64,000 nucleotides of DNA from Cymbidium sinense (Eukaryota > Streptophyta > Magnoliopsida > Asparagales > Orchidaceae): NCBI GenBank assembly GCA_021442155.1, contig JAKCPB010001424.1:1-64000 (forward strand), in the 5' to 3' direction. A program made the translations under genes and the position numbers. Positions 1-10,569 of this stretch are shown piece by piece. Each line of letters starts with the position of its first letter. The first letter of the stretch is position 1. Below the pieces are notes generated by a model, which was not told where the DNA came from, made no database searches, and worked only from the letters and a program-made list of their open reading frames with translations.

Positions 1-1260
1 AAGTCAAGCAAAATGATACCCAATTTTCTAGCCACAAATTTATAGCCTCTAAAATGAATGTTACTAATAAGATTAGTGTTAAATAGAGTATGCATTTATT
101 TTCTTTAGTTATAGCCAGAATCCTTTTGTGGTTCATAGGAGTGCCACGATATTTAGCATCATTTATATCCATCTAGATGAACCAGAGAAGAGTAATCAAA
201 ATTAAAACTTTTATATGACCTTTCATAATTTTTTTGAAAAAAACTTTAAGAAGTTGATATAAAGAAAGAGAACCATGAAAATAGTTGGTATTAAATAAAT
301 CATCATACCGAAGGCATAATTTAGAAACAATAGCACCATTGACAAAACATGATTTATATTTTCGATGAAAGCAATAATAGTTTTGATGGTAAATATAACC
401 CTTTAGAGCAAGAGTCCACAGAATAAAGTTATTCAAAATCCTCCAAGAAAAAACCCGAATAGGAAATGGGAATGATATTGTTCCAAAGTTTAATAAAGAC
501 ATTGGTGGAGTTCTGCTTAACTCTAATAAAATTTCAAACCTTTTTAAGAACAAAATCACAATAATAAAAAAGCTTAAAAAGAATTTGATTAGCTATGTTA
601 GAAGAAATAAGAATATTTCTAAAATTGTCAAAAAGAGAAATAGGGATATAATTCTCAAGTTAACTTTCATTCGAATTATTATTAAGCCAAAAATAGTTAA
701 CTTTGATAATGAAGTATAGTGGGTGGATAAAAGGGTGTCAATGGAGTATTGACCCAGCTTGTCTTGCCAAAAGAAAGAAGTACCTGAATGAATACACCAA
801 GATATTAAGGCTTCGGCAACCCATTTAATGGAGGAAAGCCTTTTCCAAACTAGAGAGTCACCAACTTTATAAGCACAGATAAGAGGGTATTTACCTTGGA
901 AATATTTTTCCATCATAAAATTAGCCCAAAGGCTATCATTCTTTCTAAAATTTCACCAGATCTTATGAGAGAAAGTGGTGATAGCTTCACGAATAAGTTT
1001 TCAACCTAAAGCACCTTCACCCAAAGGACAACAGTTATGCCAAGATGTCCAATGCATTCTTTTGGTAGAGTTAATGGAGCCCCAAAAAAAAATTATTAAG
1101 CAAGCGATCAATTCTAATGAGAGTAGCATTATTGGGATAATAGTTTGAATCAAATAAAGAGGCATTGAATTGAAGTGCTTTTAAGAATGGTGAGCCTGCC
1201 ACCAAAAGAAAGTAAATGGAATTCCCAAATGGAAATTTTATTTAAAATTTTTTTAATTAA
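1..1260 (-). pseudogene. LINE ORF2 C-terminal part (post-RT region and zf-RVT-like domain)
   Basis: The minus-strand translation just downstream of the reverse transcriptase resembles the conserved plant LINE stretch that begins GGRLTILKS (about 1200-1165) and continues through NNFFWGS and a WTSWHNCCPLGEGALG-like block (about 1110-1000). Next come an MMEKYFQGKYPL segment and an IHSGTSFFWQDK segment (916-700), where the family normally has W.DNWLG. The last open stretch (559-173) contains FSWRILNNFILWTLALKG followed by scattered Cys, which fits the zf-RVT domain that ends such ORF2 proteins. Frames shift between these pieces. This is coding debris, not a gene. Confidence 0.8.
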
Positions 1261-1383
1261 CTCATCAAACAGATGGGATCATTTTGGGCTTTTAAAGAGA
1301 GGAACACCAAAGTACTTAAGAGGTAAGTGTTGATGCTTAAAATTAGTGATATGCAGAATTTGATTGATTTTATTATTGGAAAT

Positions 1384-2416
1384 TCAAGAGGAAGTGATCA
1401 AATAGCTTTTGTTACCATTGATAGAAAGGCCACTTTCTCTACCAAAATTATTTATAAAATACTTGAGATGTTTGATATGATGAATAAAAGCATTGCAAAA
1501 GATAATGAAATCATCTACAAAGTTTAAATGGGAATCAAGAAGACCACCAAGAGTTTTGTAGTACATACTAGGATTGTTAAAGAATAAATCATTGATGATC
1601 CTAGATAGGTACTCAATAATAATAATAATAATAAAGTAGGTGATAATGGATCCCTTGTCTTAAGCCATGTGAAGAGGGAAAGAAACCCAAGGCTTCCCAT
1701 TAAGGAAAATTGAAAACCAGAATTATTAATACAATTTTAATAAGAAAAATAAATTTATCATAAACCCCAAATAAATTTAGAATATGGAAAAGAAAGTCCC
1801 AAGAAATGTTATCAAACGCTTTGATAATATCTAATTTGAAAAGAATGTTGCCACTTCTAGTGTTGGCATCAAGATCATGAATTAATTTTTGGGCTAGTAA
1901 AATATTATTAGAAATAGATCTACCTCTAATAAAATAAGTTTGGTTGAGAAATGTAATTTTATTAAGTAAAGGACTAAGCTTGTTGGTTAGAATTTTGGAA
2001 ATCAACTTATTGAAGAAGGTGCAAAGACTAATAGGTCTAAAATCACTCTAATAGGCCAGATTTTCTTTCTTAGGTATGACAATGATAGAAGTACTAGAAA
2101 AATATCTAGGAAATGGATACCATTAAAAAATCAATCATAGCCTCAATCAAATCATTTTTAATGATAAACCAACATTTTTAAAAAATTGAGTAGTGAAACC
2201 TTCCAGACCAGCAACAAAATCTATATTCATGCTATTAAGGACTTTAAAAATTTTATCTTCATTACGCACGATGGTAAGCAAATCATTATCATCATTAGTA
2301 ATAATACAATGAATGAAATGCAATTTAGAAATAGTTTTATAAGAGAAACTCTTATTAAGCATATTTCTAAAGTAATTAATAACTGATTCCTTAATATCAT
2401 TATTCTTTGTAATCAA
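1384..2416 (-). pseudogene. LINE ORF2 reverse transcriptase domain, broken
   Basis: Ordered RT motifs are visible on the minus strand. An N-terminal block, NSMNIDFVAGLEGFTTQFFK (about 2290-2180), corresponds to the usual DGFT.QFFK motif. LNQTYFIRGRSISNNILLAQ (about 1950-1895) and KLDIIKAFDNISWDFL (about 1845-1790) follow, the latter carrying the first catalytic Asp. FVDDF with the paired aspartates lies at 1510-1518 (VDD codons), followed by a SINGNKSYL block. Between the first and second catalytic motifs is an Ile-rich run encoded by an (AAT)n microsatellite on the plus strand (about 1615-1634). Frameshifts separate the blocks. In the family this domain copies the element RNA into DNA at a nicked target. 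Confidence 0.85.
1615..1634. repeat. (AAT)n microsatellite inside LINE RT
   Basis: About seven consecutive AAT units on the plus strand. On the LINE coding strand this reads as an Ile run just upstream of the FVDD block, probably by slippage in an originally Ile-rich conserved segment. Confidence 0.85.
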
Positions 2417-2479
2417 AACACCATTGTCATCTATAATTTGTTAAATATTATTTAAAGCTCTCTTTTTATTAATTAAAGC

Positions 2480-3300
2480 ATGGAAATACCTAGTATTCCT
2501 ATCACCATCCGCAATATGCTTACTAACAGCTTCTTGGCGCAAGTAAGGCTCTTCCATATTTTGGAAGTTAACAAGTTTTTCTTTCACCTCAATCAAGTCC
2601 TAAATCTTAGAAGGATCAAACATAAAAGAGACTTCAAGATCATAAACCAATTTTTCCATATCTGAAAATATTAGCAAAATGGTTTTTAAAATAATGCATA
2701 TTCCATGAACCCAAATTTTGTATAAGTCTTTAAGTTTAAACCAAAATCTATTCATCCCCATAATGGAATTTAATGTAAAAAGGGGCTTTCCAATTATTAG
2801 CCACAAATCAAAAAAATAAATATAATGAATCCACATGTTCATATCTAAATAGAGAGGATTTATGTAATTTATTAGAAGTATCTTTAATAGAAACAAGAAG
2901 AAGAGCATGATCGATATTCTTAAATGATCAATAATAATAATTGAGTAAACCAATGAGTATTAAAAGAATCTTATCCAACCTTGCCAAAGTATAGTGTTTT
3001 GCCAAGTATAACTAGAACCCTTAAAGCCAATTTCAATCAAATTACAATCAAGGATCATATTGGAAAAATTTTCCATAGAATGAATATTGGGAGAGCAACC
3101 ACCACTTTGTTTAGAAGAGAATAAAATAGTGTTAAAATCACCACAACCAAGTTTTGACCGAGGTAGTAAAAAATCCTCAAATTATCCCAAAGAAGATTTC
3201 TACTAGATCTATAACAAGATGCATAAACAAAGAGCCCAAAATGCAATACCATAAGAGATTTGAGCATTGAAAACTTATTGAGATAATCATCTCATTGAGA
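2480..3300 (-). pseudogene. LINE ORF2 endonuclease, second part, and EN-RT linker
   Basis: The minus strand from 3267 reads FVYASCYRSSRNLLWDNLR, then a region where successive frames recover the DFN.ILFS.KQ.GG pattern of apurinic/apyrimidinic-type endonucleases (about 3160-3070), followed by about 500 bases of linker before the RT. In the family this enzyme nicks target DNA to prime reverse transcription. The upstream half of the domain is displaced to 3833-4124 by the inserted block, so the domain cannot be expressed intact. Confidence 0.72.
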
Positions 3301-3308
3301 TAACTATC

Positions 3309-3385
3309 GATCCTCCTTCACCTCGACCACTAGATCTAGACTGAGCTTGATGGTGATGCTCTGCCATCATGGATCCACATTCTTA
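3309..3385 (-). pseudogene. Short GRP fragment at the edge of the LINE insert
   Basis: On the minus strand this matches the conserved AQSRS-coding segment (AGTCTAGATCTAGTGG) and the degraded NGQNLDG-coding segment of the other GRP copies. It is joined directly to TTCTTAGGTTTAGG, as they are. It lacks the Gly-rich tail and 3' UTR. The orientation is the same as in all other GRP copies. Confidence 0.7.
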
Positions 3386-3832
3386 GGTTTAGGTTTAGTT
3401 TAGAAATGTTAGGGTAATATTTTTTAATTTATTTAGTTACTTTAGGTTTTTTAGGTAGATGGTAGTGTTTAGGGTTTTAGCATTTGGGAGGGTTTAAGGT
3501 TAGTGTAGGGCTTTAAGATTTATGCTTTGGTTGGGTTAGCAAGGTTTGTATTTTGGGTTAGGTTTGTTTATAGATTTGGGTTAGTTTAATATTTATTTTA
3601 GGTTATTAGTTTAATTTATGTAGAGTTGGTTTAGGTTTGTTTAGTTTAAGACGGGTTTAGTTTAGGTTTTTTTTAGTTTTTTTATGTAGTTCAGATTTAT
3701 TTAGGTATTAGTTTAGGTTTAGGGTTTAGAGTCTGTGGTTAGATTTAATTTATTGTGAGTTTTGGGGTTTTTATTATGGTTTAGGGTTTAGTTAATTTAG
3801 TTTATTTTTCATTGGGTGTATATTTTAGTGTT
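3386..3832 (+). repeat. Telomere-like block inserted in LINE endonuclease
   Basis: About 450 bases of degenerate TTTAGG/TTTAGGG units (TTAGGTTTAGGTTTAG, AGGGTTTAGAGTCTG and similar) split the LINE endonuclease coding region. LINE sequence resumes on both sides with little apparent loss. No coding content. Confidence 0.85.
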
Positions 3833-4124
3833 TAGGATCAATAATAGAAACCTCAACGAAATTATTCCAAAAACACCAAATCTTATTAGTAACATTAATG
3901 AAAAATTTATTGAAGTTGATCATTCTAGCAACATGGTTAATTTTATGAGCATGGATAAGAGGCTTCAGAACAATAAGTAAATAAATATTATGAATGCAAC
4001 AAAGAGTTCTAATATGTTTATGAATTGAGAGGGTACTGATCCCTCTAAAATTCCAAACAAGAAAATTAAACATAAGTAAAATAAAAGGGATTAAGCAAAG
4101 GTTAATTAAGGAGTGAGACCGCAT
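3825..4124 (-). pseudogene. LINE ORF2 N-terminal endonuclease segment
   Basis: The minus-strand frame contains FLVWNFRGISTLSIHKHIR (about 4065-4010), the degraded version of the .WN.RG....... motif that opens plant L1 ORF2 endonucleases. It continues to NFNKFFINVTNKIWCFWNN, which matches the usual F......GKIW.FW region. The frame ends at 3832, where telomere-like sequence begins. The catalytic Glu of the L.ETK/L.EPL motif appears lost (LKPLIHA). Confidence 0.75.
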
Positions 4125-4439
4125 GATCTAGTGTTTTGGACAATTTGGGAGGTTTTTTAACACTTTTTATTTTTTAGCATGATATGTTTGGAAACCATTT
4201 CCTTTTCCCTAGAGTCATCGAGTAAGATTTAGTAACATTGGTCACAAATTTAGGATAATTCTCAGTATTTGAGGGAGTTCAACCTTTTCCAAATATGTTT
4301 AAAAGTTGGATTAACATGAATATCAAGATTAGAATTGAGAGACGATGATGATTTAGAACCATTTAAAGCACAGTAGTTAAATCAGATCAAAATGTTTTCA
4401 TGCTTGAAATCATTTAAATCATCATTAAAAACTTCATTT

Positions 4440-5600
4440 TCATCAATCAAAGGCATAGATGCAAATAATAGAAACAAAATCATCTTCCAATAACTTTGAA
4501 AATTTATTATTCTCTGTATTAGAAATATTCAAATTTAATGAAGAAAAAAGAGGTAAGTCATCCTTCCCATTTTGAAATTTAGTTGAATCTATATCAATAG
4601 TAGGAGCTGAAACTTGTTTAAAAGGATTAACCCCAATATCTAGGGAATCAACTTCAATAACAACCTTCATACCATTCTTAGGATCTGAGGCTAATTTTTG
4701 AACATAAGCAAGGATCAACTTATGGGTAAGAACAACATTCTCTTTAGGAGGATTTCATTTTCTTATAAGTGGGGATGGAGAATAAAACCTTATGAATTAT
4801 CATGACTGTGAATTTTACAATCGAAAAAAAAAAACCAAAAGGTTATCCAATTCCTTTGTGAATACCCATGAGCCAATCCAAACTTCCTTAGGGTTTTTGA
4901 GTTATGTATAATTCCACAAGGATCCAGCCACGATGGGCAAGATCGCTGGTCACCGGACGGTTACAAAGGTCAAATAAAGACACGACAACAAAAAGCACAT
5001 GATGGGTAATAAAAAGAATGTGAATATTAGGAACAAATAACAACATAGGAATAATAGGAGATTTCTCCTTAATGTCAAAAGGGGTGACCACTTCAACAAA
5101 CTTATTTGATAATTAAAGATGAAATAAGAATGATGTTAAAAATAAGTTAATAATCCAAATCATTAGAAATTTGAATCAAGACAGGTCGAGGGTCAATAAG
5201 AATAATCAAGAAAGCACTTGTAAGCTTGAGATTATGGAAAAAAGAGCGTATCTTATCCAAATTTGATGAAAGAAAATTTACTTACAAGAGAAAATTCAAA
5301 TGGTTTTGCCAACTTTTCAACATCCACATCAAAACACTTAACAATCACAAACCTCTAAAAGATGTCAAAATGAAATTAACCAAATCAACAGAGGGAGTCT
5401 TACGAGTGCGCCTTAAATGATTTAATAGATGAAGAGATTAGATCCAAGCCCCAAATTATTGGATTCTCTAGCCGAAGCATCCATAATTTAAGGTGAAGCC
5501 TAAGGAATAGAACTCACTGTCTCCATGGTCAATGATGAAGCATCACAAAAATGGCCAGATGACATTCAAGCCTTTGAATTTGGTTGAATCCATAACTAAA
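4440..5600 (-). pseudogene. LINE ORF1, DUF4283-like, with degraded zinc knuckle
   Basis: On the minus strand a frame at about 5400-5250 reads FVIVKCFDVDVEKLAKPFEF followed by FSLVSKFSFIKFG, resembling the DUF4283 domain of plant LINE ORF1 proteins. At about 4980-4890 a stretch ending RGWILVELYITQKP corresponds to the conserved ARILVELDIT.. segment. At about 4830-4790 a DCKIHSHDNS run is a CCHC knuckle with its first and last Cys lost. The 4718-4443 frame is the variable C-terminal part. ORF1 proteins of this type bind element RNA. Several stops and shifts are present. Confidence 0.65.
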
Positions 5601-5689
5601 GCCACAAAAATTTCCAATCAGGGATGTGCCACCAAGAGGTATTCAAAAATCACTAGAACGAGAGCCGGCGAGAGGGTTTGGGGTTTAAG

Positions 5690-6792
5690 GAGGAGGTTTT
5701 ATGGTATAGGGTTTAGATTTAAGGTTTAGACTTTAGGCTTTAGGGTTTTAAGGTTTAGGGTTTAGGTTTAGGTTTGGGGGTGGGTTTAGAGTTTCAATTT
5801 TAGGGTTAGTTTTGGGTTATGATTTTTTCTTCATTTTTATTTTTTTAATTAAGTAAATTAGTTTAGCTTTATTTAGTTTCTTTTAATTAATTTTAGTTTA
5901 TTTTATTTTTAATTAACATTTATGTTTATTTTTATTTTATTTAGTTTAGTTTATTTATTTTTGGTTATATTTATTTTAGTAGGTTTCTATTTTAGTTTAT
6001 CTTTTTAGATTTTGGTTTAGGTATTTTTTTTAGTTTAGTTTTATTTTATTCTATTTAGGTTTAGGTTTTATTTTTATTTTTTAGGTTTTTTTATTTTATT
6101 TTTTTAGGTTTAGGATTTATGTTTTTATTAAAGGTTTATTTTTAGGTTTAATTTTCCAATTTAGGTTTAAGTTTATTTTAATTTTATTTTATTTTATTTA
6201 GTTTAGGTTTAGTTTATTTTAGTTTTTGGTTTAATTTTTATTTATTTTAGTTTAGTTTATATTAGTTTAGGTTTAGTTTTTTATTTTGGGTTTAGGTTTT
6301 CTTTAGTTTATGGTTTAGGTTTTATTTTTATTTATTTTTAGGTTTTTTTAGGTTTCTTAAGTTTAGGTTTTATTTTATTTTAGGTTTTATTTTATTTTAT
6401 TTAATTTTTATTTTATTTAAGTTTTTTTAGGTTTTATTTATTTTATTTTAGTTTTTTTATTTTTATTTTATTTCATTTTAGGTTTAGGTTTAAGTTTTAG
6501 TTTTAGTTTATATTTCATTTTTATTTTATTTTATTTAGTTTAGGGTTTAGTTATTTTTTTAAGTTTTATCTGTTTGTTTTTTTTAGTGTTTAGAGTTTAT
6601 TTAGTAGGTTTGTTTTATTTGGGGTTTGGGGTTTGGGCTTTTTTGAGTTTAGGGTTTAGGGTTTAGTCTTAGGGCTTAGGGTTTAGGTTTTATGGTTTAG
6701 GTTTAGGGTTTTAGGGTTTAGGGTTTAGGGTTTAGGTTTAGGTTTTGGTTTAGGTTCAAGTTTTAGGTTTAGGTTTTTTATTTTTTTTTATT
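5690..6792 (+). repeat. Telomere-like block
   Basis: T/A-rich TTTATTTTA and TTTAGTTTA units (about 5820-6600) flank G-rich runs of TTTAGGG (about 5690-5770 and 6640-6770). The plus strand carries T and G almost exclusively. I see no coding or RNA gene. Confidence 0.9.
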
Positions 6793-7197
6793 TTAGAGAA
6801 ATTGATTCAACATTTCTTCTTTTCAATTTCACCAACTAAGTACCACATGAAGTTTTCTAAGACACAAGTGACGAGATAGATCAAAATTTACCACGCATAG
6901 AGGAAATCAAAAACCCTAGATAACTGAAACTGTCTTTACTATAAAGACACAATTTATAAGCAGATTGTGGTATTCTTCGCTCTAGTTCAATCACCACCTA
7001 TCAGTATCGAGATCCACCATCATACCCGATCTCTCCACCACCGATTGTAGCACTTCCTCGCCTCCATATGCACCAGATTACTCACCACCTTCATACCCAG
7101 ACCTCCAAATCCTCCCCACTATTGGGATGTCGCCTCCACTTTCATCTCCACCACTAGATCTAGACTGTTTAGTGGTGATGTTATTGTCAAAGTTCTC
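6793..7197 (-). pseudogene. GRP 3'-end fragment, copy 1
   Basis: Reverse-complement match to the other GRP copies. From the right it has the AQSRS-coding segment (about 7150-7165), then a Gly/Tyr/Arg/Ser-rich tail now full of shifts (about 7150-7000), then an A/T-rich 3' UTR (about 6990-6793). The family is the plant glycine-rich RNA-binding proteins (GRP7/8-like), which have an N-terminal RRM and a GGY-rich tail. Only the end of the RRM and the tail survive, and this is one of the most diverged copies. Confidence 0.75.
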
Positions 7198-9551
7198 CTT
7201 TCTTTATTTAGTTTAGTTTATTAGTTTTAGGTTTAGTTTAATTTATTTATTTACTTAGTTTAGGTTTAGGGTTTCTAGTTTATGGTTTGGGTTTACGATT
7301 AGGGTTTACAATTTGGGTTTAGGGTTTAGGTTTTATTTATTTTCATTTAGTTTATTTTAGATACGCTTAGTTTAATTTATTTTGTTTATTTTATTTTGGT
7401 TTTCTTTTTTTAGTTTAGGGTTTAGGTTTTTTTTTATTTTATTTAGGTTTGATTTATAGGTTTATTATTTTATTTTAAGTTTTTTATTAAGTTTTTATTT
7501 TATTTTATTTTAGGATTATTTTATTTTTTATTTTACATTAGGTTTTATTTTATTTAGGTTTTTATTTTAGATTTATTTTATTTTTAGACAGTTTTATTTA
7601 TTTTATTTTATTTTTTTAATTTTTAATTTTAGTTTAGGTTTAGTTTAGGTTTTATTTTGTTTTATTTTTATTTATATATTGTTTATTAATTATTTTATTT
7701 TTTTATGTTATTAATTTAGCTCAGGTTTAAAGAGCCCAGGGGCTCAGTGGTTATTTTGTGTAGGGTTTGTGCTCAGGGTAGGGCTAGTAGGTCCAGGAGG
7801 ATTTAGGGTTTAGGGTCAGGTAGGCCCAGGGTCAAGTTTAGGGTTTCTTTAATTTTAGTTTATTTAGGATCTGTGTTTAAGTTTAGTGTTTTTAGAGTTT
7901 AGGGGAGGTAGGCTAGTTAGTCTTTAGATTTAGGTAGGGGTTTGTGATAGGGTAGTGTTGTGGCCTGGGGTTTTAGGTTTAGGATTTAAGTTTAGGGTAG
8001 GTTTTTTATTAAACCCAGGTTTATTTAGTTTATTTATTTATGTTTTTAGTTTAGTTTAAGTTTTCATTTTATTTTTAGGTTTATTTTAGGATTTATTTAG
8101 GTTTATTTTTATTTTTAGTTAATGTTTTTATTTTAGTTTATTTTATTTTATTTAGTTTAAGTTTAGGTTTAGGTTTATTTTAGGTTTAGGTGACATTTTA
8201 TTTTGTTTAGGTTTTTTTTATTTTATTTTAGGTTTAGGTTTTAAGATTATGGTTTAGTTTATTTATTATTTTTTGGTTTATATACTTTTATTATTAGATT
8301 TATATTTTATTATTATTATATTTATATATTTAATTTTAATTTAAGTTTAGTTTATTTTATTATTTATGTTTTTATTTTAGGTTTAGCTATTTTTGATTTA
8401 TTATATTTGTTTTATTTTTTATTTTATATTTTTTTTGGGTAGGTTTAGGTTTAGTTTAGGTTTAGTTTTGTTTTAAGGATTTTATTTATCTTATTTTAAG
8501 TATTTAGTTTAGCCATGTTTTATTTTAGGGTTTAGGGTTATGGATTTGGATTTAGGAGTATGTTTGGGTTATTTAGGGTTTAGGGTTTAGGGTTTAGGGT
8601 TAGGAGGTGTGGTTCTAGGTAGGATCAGTTTATTAGGTTTAGAGCCTTTATATTTAATTTAGCCAGGTGTGGTTTTGAGTTTAGATTTAAGTTTAGGTTT
8701 TTACAAGGTTTAAGGGTTAGGTCAGTCACCATTTAAGGTTTTATAAGGTTTAGGGTTTAGGTTAGGATTTAGGGTTTATATTTTTAGGTTTATAGTTTAT
8801 TTATTTATTACATTTTATTTTATTTGATCTATTTAATTTATTTATATTTATTTATTTATTTATTTTAGGTTTATTTATTTTATTTTTTTAGGTCCATTTT
8901 TTAACTCTTGAGTTTTATTTTTATTTTATTTTTTGAGGTTTTTTTTATTTAGGGTTTATGTTTTATTTTATTTTTTAGGTTTATGTTTATGTTTTGATTT
9001 AGTTTTTTAGGTTTTATTTTAGTTTAGGTTTAGGTTTTTTTTTATTTTATCTAGTTTAGGTTTATGTTAAGGGTTAGTTTATTAAGATTATGTTTATTTT
9101 ATTAACTTTAGTTTAGTTTATTTTAGTTTAGTTTAGTTTAGGTTTATTTATTTTTTTTTTTTTGGTTTAGTTTTATTTATTTTATTTTATTTTAAGGTTT
9201 ATGTTTTAGGTTTAACTTTACATTTAGATTTAATTTTATTTTTTTATAGTTTATTTTATTTTATTTTTTAGTTTTATTTTATTTAGGTTTTATTCAAAGT
9301 TTATTTAAGTTTTATTTATTTTTATTTTATTTATTTATTTTATTATATTTTAGGTTTAGGTTTTAGTTTAAGTTTTATTTTATTTTGTTTAGTTTTAGGT
9401 TTTATTAATTTTAGTTTTAGTTTTATTTTTAGTGTTTAGTGGGTTTAGGTTTTTTAGGGTTTCAGTGGTTTAGGTTTAGGTTTTAGGTTTAGGGTTTAGG
9501 GTTTAGGTAGGGTTTACTATTAAGGCTTTAGAGTTTTAAGGTTTGGTTCAA
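7198..9551 (+). repeat. Telomere-like block with CCAGGG-containing sub-block
   Basis: T/A-rich units dominate. A G-rich sub-block at about 7725-7980 contains CCCAGG, TCAGG and AGGCCCAGG variants, and near-perfect TTTAGGG runs lie at about 8572-8602. From about 9050 to 9551 the sequence is closely similar to 12180-12755 and 20820-21354 (shared landmark TTAAGGGTTAGTTTATTAAG), so it belongs to the duplicated block that carries the RTE fragments. Confidence 0.9.
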
Positions 9552-10569
9552 AGATCTACCATGGATCATTTGTTAATTTGATGGGAGAAGTATAGAGAAA
9601 GTTGGGAGGACCCACATATACATTTATTGATTTAGTTTATAATAAAGTTTCAAGAGATGTTCTTTGGAGAGTTCTAGAACTGAAAGAGTTAATATTGGTT
9701 ATATTCAAGTCATTAAGGATATGTACAGCTTTGTGTCCAAACACAAGAAGGATTGACAAAATATTTTCCTATCATGATTTCATCAAGGATTTCAAGCCCT
9801 TATCTTTTGCTTTATTTATAGATGTTCTTACTAAGTATTTATAAGATGTACCTTGGTGTATGCTTTTTCGATGACAATCTTCTTATTGATAAGACTAGAG
9901 ATGGAACTTGAATTATGGATGTCAACATTAGAGTTAAAGGTTTTCATTTAAGTAGATCTAAAATTGAATATATGGAGTGTAATTTTAGTTGTAGAAGTTC
10001 TAGTAGTAGTTGTGACATTAGGTGAACAAGTTTAAAAGAGTGATGATTTTTAGGCTCATTATTCAAAATGATGGTGAAATTGATGGAGATGTTATTAGTA
10101 GAATTCAAGTTGGATGGTCAAGTGGAGGAATGCATCTCGCTTGTTGTGTGATTGAAAAGTTCCACTTAAACTTTAAAAATTATACAAGATTGTGGTAAGA
10201 CCTACAATGAGGCATGGTTGGCTAGTAAAAGAGAAGCATAAGACTAAGTTAAGAGATGAGGTTGCTCAGTGGATGAGTGGCTTTATTCTTAAAGAAAAAA
10301 TGCTAAATGAGTATGTTGAAAAGACATTTTAATGGTAGATAAGATTTGAGAAAGTCTCCTTAGATGGTTAGGCTACATAAAGCATCCCATCGATGCCTTA
10401 GGAGAGTAGATGTATTAGATTTGCCTTATATTAAGAATTTAAAGACTTGGTTAAGGTCTATAAAATGACCTTAGTATACTTGAATTAAATGAGAATTTGA
10501 CACATAATAGGCACCATGGAGACAAGGATTCATGTTCAACTTTATGGGATAAAGGTTTATGTTGTTGTT
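9552..10569 (+). mobile_element. RTE-type LINE 3' fragment, copy 1
   Basis: Starts at AGATCTACCATGGAT (RSTMD-coding motif of the RT) and runs to a short TTG repeat (about 10558-10569). Visible blocks are FIDLVYNKVSRDVLWRVLEL (about 9626-9685), DVLTKYL (about 9820), and broken remains of the DD box, the ELWMSTL segment and the C-terminal DKIRE.LRWLGYIKHP region (about 10335-10395). Small deletions relative to copy 2 break every frame. Plant RTE LINEs end in short microsatellites such as (TTG)n, which fits. Confidence 0.85.

Larger units (their letters stand above)
1..5690 (-). mobile_element. L1-type LINE, degenerate, minus strand, 3' end outside window
   Basis: Read on the minus strand, the pieces occur in the order of a plant L1-type non-LTR retrotransposon: ORF1 (about 5600-4440), endonuclease (4124-3833 and about 3290-2480), reverse transcriptase (about 2416-1384), the post-RT region with a GGRLTLLKS-like block (about 1260-950), then a zf-RVT-like tail (about 916-173). 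Reading frames are broken by many small indels and stops, so the copy is dead. The 5' side fades into telomere-like DNA near 5690; the 3' end and poly(A) tail lie beyond position 1. A composite GRP/telomere-like block (3309-3832) interrupts the endonuclease. The family assignment is confident; exact ends are approximate. Confidence 0.88.
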
